From the NCBI GenBank assembly GCA_002317145.1, contig DCIT01000003.1, forward strand, positions 24,495 through 88,494: a stretch of DNA of 64,000 bases, given 5' to 3'. Below the pieces are notes generated by a model. It was not told where the DNA came from and ran no database searches. It saw nothing but the letters and a program-made list of their open reading frames with translations. This document shows, piece by piece, positions 29,962-37,496 of the stretch. Numbering within the stretch: position 1 is the first letter of the stretch; the number at the start of each line of letters is the position of its first letter. Source of the stretch: Caryophanales bacterium UBA1719 (lineage in GTDB: Bacteria > Bacillota_I > Bacilli_A > RFN20 > CAG-826). Position numbers and translations under genes: made by a program.

Positions 29962-30663
29962 ATGGCAAAAGAAGAAAAGAAAGAAAAAGCTAGTGAAGCT
30001 AAGAAAAAAAGAAAAAATAAAATAGGTAAAACTTGGCAAGAATTTAAAAAGTTTATTAATCGTGGCAATGTCGTTGACATGTCAATCGGTGTTGTTATCG
30101 GTTCTGCTTTTGGAGCGATTGTAACAGCAGTTACTAATATCTTCTTAAGTGTTGCAACTTGGGGTGTCCCAGGAGGCTTAAAAGGCTTAATAACTGTATT
30201 ACCTGCGGCTTCAGATGCTCAAGCGGGTATAACAGGAATCGGGCAATCATTTCTTTCCGCGAAATTAAACGATTTTGCTGAAATGTTATATAAACAAGGT
30301 GGCTATTCATCTATCTCTGATGCTAGAAGTGCTATTACAAGCAAATATACATTGCATGGTGGAACTTATGTTTTTAATGGTGCAGCAATTATCGATTGGG
30401 GAACCTTAATAAATACCATTCTTACATTTATCGTTATTGCTTTAGTCTTATTTATTATTCTTAAGACAATTGCTAAATTAAATGCTATGCGCGAAGATGC
30501 TAAAAAGAAACTTCAAGAAGAATACTATAAGAAGCATCCTGATGAGAGACCTGCTCCAGTAGATCCGAAAGCACCAGAACCAACAGAAAAAGAATTATTG
30601 AAAGATATTTTAAAAGAATTGAAGATTCAAAACGGAACTTATAAAGATCCTAAAAAGAAATAG
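29962..30663 (+). CDS. mscL: Large-conductance mechanosensitive channel, enlarged form
   Basis: MscL opens under membrane tension to release solutes in osmotic downshock. The first helix FINRGNVVDMSIGVVIGSAFGAIV and the C-terminal ELLKDILKEL helix are characteristic. The protein is 233 aa against the usual 120-150: it has a Lys-rich N-terminal extension of about 25 residues, a loop of about 80 residues between the two helices (normally about 30), and a Pro-rich linker before the final helix. It starts 1 base after the preceding stop, so it is the last gene of the operon. Its 3' end overlaps the convergent tldE gene by 14 bases. Confidence 0.9.
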   Translation: MAKEEKKEKASEAKKKRKNKIGKTWQEFKKFINRGNVVDMSIGVVIGSAFGAIVTAVTNIFLSVATWGVPGGLKGLITVLPAASDAQAGITGIGQSFLSAKLNDFAEMLYKQGGYSSISDARSAITSKYTLHGGTYVFNGAAIIDWGTLINTILTFIVIALVLFIILKTIAKLNAMREDAKKKLQEEYYKKHPDERPAPVDPKAPEPTEKELLKDILKELKIQNGTYKDPKKK

Positions 30664-31966
30664 AAACGTTATTTAAATAAATACAAGGAGCAAAGACGTC
30701 GGATTTAATATATTCAACGTTTTTGCTTATATCTTTAACGTTTTTAAATATATTAAATAAGTTATCACTAATCGTCATCATATCTAATGGTTTAGTAATT
30801 TTGCCATTCTCTAAAATCATTCCTTCACATTTTAATGAGAAGTTGCCATTTTGAGCATTCATTCCAGCGTGGAGGCCTTCTAAATGATTGATATAAATAC
30901 CGTTTTTAATTTTATTAAAGAAATCTCTTCTTCTTAATTTACCTGGCTTAAGAAATAATGCAGCGTGGGCACCTATTCCAATCTTAGATCCGGTTAGACT
31001 AGCATGTCCGTTAGATTGTACTTTAAATGCTTTTGCAGTTTCTAAGTTATGTAGATATGTTTTAAGTTTTCCGTTTTTAATTAAATCGATGTTTTGTGTT
31101 GGTACACCTTGATCATCAGAGTTAACGAAATCAATTGTATGTTTTAAAGGAGATTCAAAAATTGTGACTAATGGGCTTGCAACATTTTTATTTAATTTAT
31201 TTTTAAACCATGATGAATTCTTTAAAACCAATTCAGCGTTTAATTGAGACACATAAGATGATAATAATTCTGCAGTAACTTCTGGAGCGAATATAACATT
31301 ATATTTTTTACTCTTTAATTGAACTGGATGTAACTTCTTTAAAGCATGTTTAGTAGCTTCTTTTACAAATTCATCAATATTGAATTTAGCGAAATCATTA
31401 TTAATAAACATTTCGTTATGAACTTTAGTTTCGTCGTTTTCTTTAATAACTATTTCAGCTGAAAATACATAATAATTATATTTATTTGTTGTCTTAATTC
31501 CGCTGGTGTTTTGATATTCATGAGACACTTCTTTTTCATCATAACCAACTTGTATTTCTGTAAAACGTTTATCAGCTTTTTTCAGCCTTTTTTCAATTTC
31601 AAATATTGTATCTATTTTCTTTTTAATAGGATAAGTTCCTAATTTATTATTGAAATGTTCGTATTGTTCGTATTTAGATTTTTTCTTATAAATTAATGCA
31701 CCTTTTTTATGTGTATATTTAGAAGTCTCAATAAGATCTTCAATTAATTTATCAATACTTTCGTTAGATAAATTTTCAGTTGTGGACATCACTAATTTGC
31801 CATCAATAATTGCATCAACAGTGATTAAACTGGTTGTGTGAGTAGTGTAGTTATTTAATTCACCTTTAAACACTTCTAAAGAGAATGCTGAAGATGTTAT
31901 GCAACGATATTCGGCATCGTTTATCTTTTTCTTTTTTAACTTAAGGAAAAACGTTTTTGCATTCAT
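30650..31966 (-). CDS. tldE: TldE/PmbA subunit of the TldD/TldE metalloprotease
   Basis: TldE is the non-zinc partner of TldD; the heterodimer degrades unfolded or modified peptides, and in E. coli it matures microcin B17. The 438-aa length and C-terminal pattern (HASLTGSKIGIGAHAALFL, EGLHAGMNAQNGNFSLKCEGM) are typical of PmbA/TldE. Its ATG overlaps the tldD stop by four bases (ATGA). It ends 14 bases inside mscL on the opposite strand with no visible terminator. Confidence 0.92.
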   Translation of the reverse strand: MNAKTFFLKLKKKKINDAEYRCITSSAFSLEVFKGELNNYTTHTTSLITVDAIIDGKLVMSTTENLSNESIDKLIEDLIETSKYTHKKGALIYKKKSKYEQYEHFNNKLGTYPIKKKIDTIFEIEKRLKKADKRFTEIQVGYDEKEVSHEYQNTSGIKTTNKYNYYVFSAEIVIKENDETKVHNEMFINNDFAKFNIDEFVKEATKHALKKLHPVQLKSKKYNVIFAPEVTAELLSSYVSQLNAELVLKNSSWFKNKLNKNVASPLVTIFESPLKHTIDFVNSDDQGVPTQNIDLIKNGKLKTYLHNLETAKAFKVQSNGHASLTGSKIGIGAHAALFLKPGKLRRRDFFNKIKNGIYINHLEGLHAGMNAQNGNFSLKCEGMILENGKITKPLDMMTISDNLFNIFKNVKDISKNVEYIKSDVFAPCIYLNNVSISF

Positions 31967-33363
31967 TGAATTTTTCCTCCTGAACCACCAACAGTAATTT
32001 CTTTAACTCTTAAAGTTGGTTGTCCTGTTGCAACTGGAACCCATCCACTTGCAGAGCCACAATATCCAGTATCCATATCTAAGTCGTTGCCGACCATATC
32101 GATATTTTTAAGAATTTCTTCACCAGTTCCAATTAATGTTGCACCTTTAACTCTTTCACATATTTTTCCATTGCGAATGATATAAGCGGTGGAGCAGCTA
32201 AATTCAAATTGTCCTGTAATTGGATTAACTGATCCTCCTCCTAATCTTTTCGCATATAATCCTAGTTTTGTAGATTTAATTATTTCTTCTGGAGTGGATT
32301 TTCCGTTATCAATATAAGTATTCGACATACGAGTGGTAGGTTCAAATTTATAACTTTGTCTACGACACGAACCGTTCGCATCTCTTTTCATTCTTCTTCC
32401 GTAAAATCTATCAACCATATAATTTTTTAAGATCCCGTTTTTAATTAAACAGTTTCTAGTTGTTTTATTTCCTTCATCATCAATGTTATTTGTTCCCCAT
32501 CTACCTTTGATGGTTCCATCATCATAAGCAGTCACCAATGAAGATGCGATTTTAGTATTTAAACGATTAGGAGTAAATGTAGATAAATTTTTAGAAACTG
32601 CACAGGCTTCAAGAGAATGCCCACAAGCTTCATGAAATAAAACTCCTCCAACGCCATTACCGATAACTACTGGCATTTTACCAGAAGGACAATCTTTAGC
32701 GTTTAAAGCTTCAACTGCATCTTTTGCAACATCTTTTGCAATTTTTTCTAAGTTAATTTTCTTAGTAAAATAATTCATCGAACCAGTTGTACCTGGAACA
32801 TTTAATGCCATCTCATGTTTATCGCCTTTAACTGAGAATGCTTGAATTATTAAACGCGTATGTTCTTTCTTATCTTTAATATGCAATCCTTCTGAATTAA
32901 ATATTTCGATAGATTTTTTATCACCCGCAAAAGCACATACTGTTCTATTAATTAACTTAGATTCTTTTTTAATAATCTTTGTTAATTTATCTAGTATTTC
33001 TATTCTTTTATTAATTGGAGTTAAAAAATAACTTTCATCATTTTCGTTAATGTTTGTGACTTTTTTATCTTTAAAATCTTTGCATTTAATTTTTCTTTTA
33101 CTAGAAAATGCTGAACGTAATTTTTTAACTAACTTTAATAAATTTTCTTTATCTATTTCGTTTGTGTATCCATAGACACTTCTATTGTTTTTAAGTAGTC
33201 TAATTCCTACTCCTGTTGAGTTATTTGATCCGATAGATTCAACGATTCCATTATCAAAATTAATTGAATGAGTGTAGGTTTCTTCAAAATAGAGTTCGCT
33301 AAAATCTGCGCCAGTGCTTAATCCTTCGTTAAGGATAAGTTTGGCTAGTTGTTTATTAATCAT
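31963..33363 (-). CDS. tldD: TldD zinc metalloprotease subunit
   Basis: TldD carries the active site of the TldD/TldE protease. The zinc motif HEACGHSLEA (HExxxH) is present in the middle, with the C-terminal cysteine region GYCGSASGWVPV and the conserved end GGSGGKIQ. I use the ATG at 33363 (MINKQLAKLIL) rather than a codon 30 bases upstream because it matches the family N-terminus. It overlaps the CofE-like gene by 8 bases, and a weak AAGGATA lies upstream. The substrate is unknown. Confidence 0.94.
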   Translation of the reverse strand: MINKQLAKLILNEGLSTGADFSELYFEETYTHSINFDNGIVESIGSNNSTGVGIRLLKNNRSVYGYTNEIDKENLLKLVKKLRSAFSSKRKIKCKDFKDKKVTNINENDESYFLTPINKRIEILDKLTKIIKKESKLINRTVCAFAGDKKSIEIFNSEGLHIKDKKEHTRLIIQAFSVKGDKHEMALNVPGTTGSMNYFTKKINLEKIAKDVAKDAVEALNAKDCPSGKMPVVIGNGVGGVLFHEACGHSLEACAVSKNLSTFTPNRLNTKIASSLVTAYDDGTIKGRWGTNNIDDEGNKTTRNCLIKNGILKNYMVDRFYGRRMKRDANGSCRRQSYKFEPTTRMSNTYIDNGKSTPEEIIKSTKLGLYAKRLGGGSVNPITGQFEFSCSTAYIIRNGKICERVKGATLIGTGEEILKNIDMVGNDLDMDTGYCGSASGWVPVATGQPTLRVKEITVGGSGGKIQ

Positions 33364-34546
33364 TTGTATAGTTATCAAAATATCCTTGAACAAGAATTAT
33401 AGGAGTACCTTTATCTCCTGAACCACTTGTTAAATCACATAATGATCCAAGTAAGTCAGTTATTTGACGTGGGGTAGTTCCTTGAGTAGCCATGCTACCT
33501 TTTAAATCTTTTGCTTTATGTTTAATTGAATTAGAAATAGCTTCTTTTAATGCTTCACCTTTTAGGTTTTTAAAATCGTTATCCGCTAAATATTTAAGTT
33601 TTAATTCATTAGGAGTTCCGATTAATCCTTTAGTGTGAAATGGTGAGACAACTGGATCTGCTAATTCCCAAATTTTACCTTGAGGATCTTTAAATGCTCC
33701 ATCACCATAAACCATGACTTCAACATGTTTACCAGTAGCTTTTAAAATATCTTCTTGAATGCCATCAACTAAACCTTGAGCATCTCTTGGGAAGAGTTTA
33801 ACAGTCTCTTCAGTTGCTTTGTTACTTCCGAGTAATCCGTAATCTTTGTTATAGCCGCTTCCATCCACGCTAGAGGTAAGAATATCATCCATTCCTAAAA
33901 CAATTTCTGCGCCAGCTTCTTTTAATAATCTCTTAGTTCTAACGCGTGTATGAATATCGCAGTTTAAAACTTTCTTAGTATATTTAAGAATAGCTCTAGC
34001 TTGATTCGCGAATATAATTTCAACATCGCATCCTTCACCTTTAATTAATTCTGAATAGTATTCAATATAATCAACTCCGGTGAATTCATGCTTGTTGAAT
34101 CCGAATAATTCGCGATATTGTTCTAAAGTTAATACATCAGAATATGGATTAACTTTTTTAGCATCTAAGGTATCGTAATCTAATAATGAGTTACCAACTT
34201 CATCAGAAGGATAAGAGAGCATTAATATAATTTTCTTTGCGCCTCTTGCCATACCTTTTAATAGAATTGAAAAACGGTTACGTGAGAAGATTGGGAAGAT
34301 AACTCCGATGGTATCTCCTCCAAATTTATTTTTAATATCTTTTCCAATTGCGTCGATAGTAGCGTAGTTACCTTGAGATCTAGCTACTACTGATTCAGTA
34401 ACAGCGATAACGTCTTTATCTCTTAATTCAAAGTTATCAGTTTTACCTGCAGTTAATACTGCATCGACAACAATCTTTCTTAGATTATCGCCTTCTTTTA
34501 TAATTGGGCATCTTATGCCTCTACTGATAGTTCCAACATTTCTCAT
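33356..34546 (-). CDS. CofE-like (coenzyme F420-0:L-glutamate ligase family) protein
   Basis: The 396-aa protein starts with the family pattern RGIRCPIIKEGDNL and has the AVTESVVARSQGN and GSGYNKDYGLLGSN regions I associate with F420-0:gamma-glutamyl ligases (PF01996). CofE adds glutamate to F420-0 with GTP. No other F420 gene is visible and F420 is not expected in this lineage, so the true acceptor is probably a different molecule. It lies between an FAD dehydrogenase (2-base gap) and tldD (8-base overlap), clearly in one operon. The family call is fairly firm; the reaction is open. Confidence 0.75.
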   Translation of the reverse strand: MRNVGTISRGIRCPIIKEGDNLRKIVVDAVLTAGKTDNFELRDKDVIAVTESVVARSQGNYATIDAIGKDIKNKFGGDTIGVIFPIFSRNRFSILLKGMARGAKKIILMLSYPSDEVGNSLLDYDTLDAKKVNPYSDVLTLEQYRELFGFNKHEFTGVDYIEYYSELIKGEGCDVEIIFANQARAILKYTKKVLNCDIHTRVRTKRLLKEAGAEIVLGMDDILTSSVDGSGYNKDYGLLGSNKATEETVKLFPRDAQGLVDGIQEDILKATGKHVEVMVYGDGAFKDPQGKIWELADPVVSPFHTKGLIGTPNELKLKYLADNDFKNLKGEALKEAISNSIKHKAKDLKGSMATQGTTPRQITDLLGSLCDLTSGSGDKGTPIILVQGYFDNYTND

Positions 34547-34548
34547 AT

Positions 34549-35970
34549 TTATTTTTTCTCCTTATCAATAATGTTACGTGCGATATAGACTCCACATGCA
34601 CCGGCTTGTGCTAGTCCACGGGTTAATCCTGCGCCATCTCCGCCGACATATAAATTCTTAATATTGTTCACTTCTAATTTGTTATCAATATCTGGATGAG
34701 CGGAATAATATTTAGATTCAACTCCATATAGTAATGTATGATCCATCGCAATACCTGGAGTAATGTGATCTAATACTTTAATCATTTCAACAATTGATCT
34801 CATGGTCTTATATGGCAAGACTAACGCTAAATCTCCTGGGACTGCTTCTTTTAATGTAGGTTTAACAAATCCTTCTTTTAATCTCTTATAAGTAGAACGA
34901 CGACCTGCGAGGATGTCACCAAATTTTTGAACTATAACAGTTCCACAGCTTAATTGATTTGCTAATTTAGAAACTTTATAAGCATATTCATTAGGTTTCT
35001 TAAATGGTTCTTCAAAGTGATGAGTAACTAGTAAAGCAAAGTTAGTATTTTTACTATGAAGTTTTGGATCAGAATATGAGTGACCGTTAACGTTAACGAC
35101 TCCATCATAATTCTCTACGACAACGTGTCCACCAGGGTTAGAGCAGAATGTTCTAACATAGTTACCAGCCTTAGTTCTATAAACAAATTTACCTTCATAT
35201 AAATTGTCATTAATTTCTTGCATGATTCTGTTATCTGTTTCAACACGAACTCCGATATCTACTTGATTTTGAGTCATCTTCACTCCGCGGTTTTCTAATA
35301 TAGTAGATAACCATGAATTGCCTTCTCTTCCGACAGCGACTACAACATATTTAGAATTTATCACTGTCCCATCTTTTAAGATAACACCTTCAACTTTATT
35401 ATTCTTTACAATGATATCTTTAACAACAGTAGCGAACTTCATATCGACATGTTGTTTTAAGACGTTATAAATTTTAGTTAAGATTTTTAAGTTCTCTTCT
35501 GTTCCTAGATGTCTTACTTTCGCTCTTAAGAGTTTAACTCCAACAGACATTGCTCTTAATTCAATCTCTTGAACTTTCTTAGTCATTGGATTAGTAATTT
35601 CTTTAGTCGCTCCAAATTTAAGATTTATATCATCGACATAATTAATTAACTTTAATAATTCTTCATCATCAATATAATCAGTTAACCATCCACCAAACTC
35701 AGTAGTGATATTAAATTTACCATCTGAATATGCGCCTGCACCACCAAATCCATTAGTAATGCTACAAGCTGGTAAACATGATCCTTGACCAGATTTTGTC
35801 ATAGGACATTTTTCAATCTTATGCTCTAAAACTGGACAATGACGTTTAGTAATATCTAAACCTTTATCAATGAGAAGAACTTTCTTGTTTGGTTTCTTCT
35901 TCATTAATTCATAAGCGGCGAAGTATCCTGCTGGACCTGCCCCTACTATAATTACATCGTATTTTTTCAT
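34549..35970 (-). CDS. NAD(P)/FAD-dependent dehydrogenase (COG2509 type)
   Basis: This flavoprotein begins with the Rossmann dinucleotide motif VIIVGAGPAGYFAAYEL and ends with the FAD-binding GGDGAGLTRGLAQAGACG. A cysteine-rich segment (CPVLEHKIEKCPMTKSGQGSCLPACS, residues about 48-70) is typical of the uncharacterised FAD-dehydrogenase group COG2509. The ATG at 35970 gives MKKYDVIIVGAG; an in-frame GTG 12 bases upstream is less likely because the ATG has a purine-rich GGTGAG at a suitable distance. It is the first gene of the operon with the CofE-like gene, tldD and tldE. Substrate unknown. Confidence 0.85.
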   Translation of the reverse strand: MKKYDVIIVGAGPAGYFAAYELMKKKPNKKVLLIDKGLDITKRHCPVLEHKIEKCPMTKSGQGSCLPACSITNGFGGAGAYSDGKFNITTEFGGWLTDYIDDEELLKLINYVDDINLKFGATKEITNPMTKKVQEIELRAMSVGVKLLRAKVRHLGTEENLKILTKIYNVLKQHVDMKFATVVKDIIVKNNKVEGVILKDGTVINSKYVVVAVGREGNSWLSTILENRGVKMTQNQVDIGVRVETDNRIMQEINDNLYEGKFVYRTKAGNYVRTFCSNPGGHVVVENYDGVVNVNGHSYSDPKLHSKNTNFALLVTHHFEEPFKKPNEYAYKVSKLANQLSCGTVIVQKFGDILAGRRSTYKRLKEGFVKPTLKEAVPGDLALVLPYKTMRSIVEMIKVLDHITPGIAMDHTLLYGVESKYYSAHPDIDNKLEVNNIKNLYVGGDGAGLTRGLAQAGACGVYIARNIIDKEKK

Positions 35971-36116
35971 ATCTTTTCTCACCGGTTGTATATTTTATCA
36001 TAATGATAAAAATATATTTAATTTTCTTTAACCTCTTCGATTTTATCTATATTTATAAATAAATATAAAAAAATAATTCGTGAATTTTAACTACTTTTTA
36101 AGTAATTAAATAGTAA

Positions 36117-36161
36117 GGGCATTATTTTCTTTGTCTAATGCCTAGATAAATAATAAGGAGG
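36117..36161 (+). promoter_or_regulatory. Hairpin followed by an orphan Shine-Dalgarno sequence
   Basis: A stem pairs 36117-36124 with 36136-36143 (8 bp, one G-U). A perfect AAGGAGG at 36155-36161 follows, but no ATG, GTG or TTG lies within 15 bases. The hairpin loop (TTCTT) could pair with AAGGA of the Shine-Dalgarno. It lies in the 336-base gene-free gap before rpsF. Confidence 0.4.
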
Positions 36162-36204
36162 TTTAATAAAATTAAAGACAAAGATAATGACATATAAATT
36201 TATT

Positions 36205-36233
36205 TTGCGTATTTAAATAAGTAAGTATAGTAT
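36205..36233 (+). promoter_or_regulatory. Candidate rpsF operon promoter
   Basis: TTGCGT at 36205-36210 and TAGTAT at 36228-36233 are 17 bases apart; an overlapping TATAGT at 36226 is an alternative -10. This would give a leader of about 80 bases for rpsF. Confidence 0.4.
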
Positions 36234-36272
36234 ATATACACGCGATTAATAAAGTTAGTCGCTAGCTCTCTT

Positions 36273-36293
36273 GCTATTAAATAGATTAATAGC
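36273..36293 (+). promoter_or_regulatory. Hairpin in the rpsF leader (possible S6/S18 autoregulation)
   Basis: GCTATTAA (36273-36280) and TTAATAGC (36286-36293) form a perfect 8-bp stem with a 5-base loop, 12 bases before the AAAGGAGGG Shine-Dalgarno of rpsF. S6:S18 leaders are known in many bacteria at this place, but I cannot see their conserved CCG bulge clearly, so the identity is tentative. Confidence 0.4.
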
Positions 36294-36318
36294 CAGATGT
36301 CCAAAGGAGGGAAATGTA

Positions 36319-36609
36319 ATGAAAAAGTACGAGATTATGTACATCTTGAAGGCAGACTTAGAAGAGGCTGCTAGAAAGAAAGAAGTTGAGAAACTTCACA
36401 ACATTTTGACTAACAACGGAGCAAAAATCACTAAGGTTGATGAATGGGGAGTCAAAGACTTCGCCTATGAAATCAAAGACCAAAAGAAAGGTTTTTACGT
36501 TGTTTTAAAAGTTACTGCAGAAGCAGAATGTCTTAATGAATTCTCACGTTTAGTACGCATTAATGAAAACGTTATACGTCATTTAATTACCGTTGCACAC
36601 GGTAACTAA
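36319..36609 (+). CDS. rpsF: Small ribosomal subunit protein bS6
   Basis: S6 pairs with S18 in the platform of the 30S subunit. The 96-aa protein reads MKKYEIMYILKADLEE at the start, with the typical WGVKDFAYEI and YVVLKVTA strands. I use the ATG at 36319 because it directly follows a strong AAAGGAGGGAAATGTA; the longer frame from a TTG at 36271 runs through the leader hairpin. It heads the rpsF-ssb-rpsR operon. Confidence 0.97.
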   Translation: MKKYEIMYILKADLEEAARKKEVEKLHNILTNNGAKITKVDEWGVKDFAYEIKDQKKGFYVVLKVTAEAECLNEFSRLVRINENVIRHLITVAHGN

Positions 36610-36635
36610 TTAACTAAATGGAGGAAAAATAAAAA

Positions 36636-37064
36636 ATGGTTAATAGAGTAGTTATTGTTGGTCGCTTAACACGTGACCCAGAACTAAGAAAAACGAACAC
36701 AGATCGTCCTGTAGCTTCGTTTACAGTTGCGGTTGATAACCGCACAAAAGGAGCAGATGGTCAAAAATCTGCTAGCTTCATTCCAGTTACAGTTTGGAAT
36801 GAACAAGCAAACAATGTTTGCAAATATTGTCGTAAAGGTTCTTTAGTCGGTGTCGATGGACGCTTACAACAAAGAAGCTATGATAAAAAAGATGGATCTA
36901 AAGCAAATGTTTTAGAAGTCATCGCTGATTCTGTTCAATTCTTAGAACCAAAAGGATCTAAACCAGTTGAAGCAGCTGAAGCAAAAGAAGACATCTCTCA
37001 AGAAGAATCAACAGATTCCAAAATGGAAAGTGTTGATATCGTTGATGATGACCTTCCATTCTAA
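36636..37064 (+). CDS. ssb: Single-stranded DNA-binding protein
   Basis: SSB coats single-stranded DNA in replication and repair. The 142-aa protein has the OB fold (MVNRVVIVGRLTRDPELR, FIPVTVWNEQANNVCKY) and the acidic C-terminal tip DDDLPF that binds partner proteins. A TGGAGG Shine-Dalgarno site precedes it, in the standard rpsF-ssb-rpsR order. Confidence 0.97.
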   Translation: MVNRVVIVGRLTRDPELRKTNTDRPVASFTVAVDNRTKGADGQKSASFIPVTVWNEQANNVCKYCRKGSLVGVDGRLQQRSYDKKDGSKANVLEVIADSVQFLEPKGSKPVEAAEAKEDISQEESTDSKMESVDIVDDDLPF

Positions 37065-37083
37065 TTAAAGGAGATAAAATAAA

Positions 37084-37311
37084 ATGGGATTTAAGAAAGT
37101 AAGAACCCACAAGAAATCATGCTATTTCAAAAAAGCACATATCGAGTGGATTGACTATAAAGATGTCGAATTACTTCAAAGATTTATAATGCCAAACGGA
37201 AAGATTATGCCTAGCTATCTTTCTGGCACAAGTGCGAAGTATCAACGTCAATTAGCAAGAGCAATTAAGAATGCTCGTTATATGGGTTTATTACCATTCA
37301 TTGCTGAATAA
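37084..37311 (+). CDS. rpsR: Small ribosomal subunit protein bS18
   Basis: S18 binds S6 in the 30S platform. The 75-aa protein has the typical [19 protein letters not shown] and the basic [26 protein letters not shown] lies before the ATG. It is the last gene of the operon and is followed by a strong terminator. Confidence 0.97.
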   Translation: MGFKKVRTHKKSCYFKKAHIEWIDYKDVELLQRFIMPNGKIMPSYLSGTSAKYQRQLARAIKNARYMGLLPFIAE

Positions 37312-37327
37312 GATATAGATAAAAATT

Positions 37328-37351
37328 AGACCACTTCGGTGGTCTTTTTTT
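37328..37351 (+). terminator. rpsR terminator
   Basis: A 7-bp stem AGACCAC/GTGGTCT with a TTCG tetraloop is followed by seven T residues. Confidence 0.93.
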
Positions 37352-37403
37352 ATTTATATCAGGATATTATATTTATATATTTAATTAAATATATAAAAAT
37401 ATT

Positions 37404-37439
37404 ATAAATAATTATTATTTTATAAATAATTATTATTTT
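37404..37439. repeat. Two tandem copies of an 18-bp AT-only unit
   Basis: The unit ATAAATAATTATTATTTT occurs exactly twice in a row (37404-37421 and 37422-37439) just upstream of the gdpP promoter. It contains no G or C and could act as an UP-like element or simply be slippage. Confidence 0.7.
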
Positions 37440-37445
37440 ATTAAC

Positions 37446-37481
37446 CACTTTTTCTTTTATAAAAGAAATAAGTGATATAAT
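37446..37481 (+). promoter_or_regulatory. gdpP promoter with long palindrome
   Basis: TGATATAAT (37473-37481) is an extended -10 that ends 15 bases before the gdpP ATG. A nearly perfect palindrome spans 37446-37474: CACTT, an exact 18-mer palindrome (37451-37468), one T, then AAGTG. It covers the -35 position and reaches into the extended -10, as an operator would. No Shine-Dalgarno site precedes the gene. Confidence 0.6.
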
Positions 37482-37496
37482 ATCCATACTTGATTT

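Noticed and set aside
33356..34546. A genuine coenzyme F420 pathway
   Set aside because: Only the CofE-like gene is present; no cofC, cofD, cofG/H or F420-dependent enzyme is visible, and F420 is not expected in this lineage.
36271..36318. Upstream TTG start for rpsF
   Set aside because: The extra 16 residues come from the leader hairpin and Shine-Dalgarno; the ATG at 36319 gives a normal S6.
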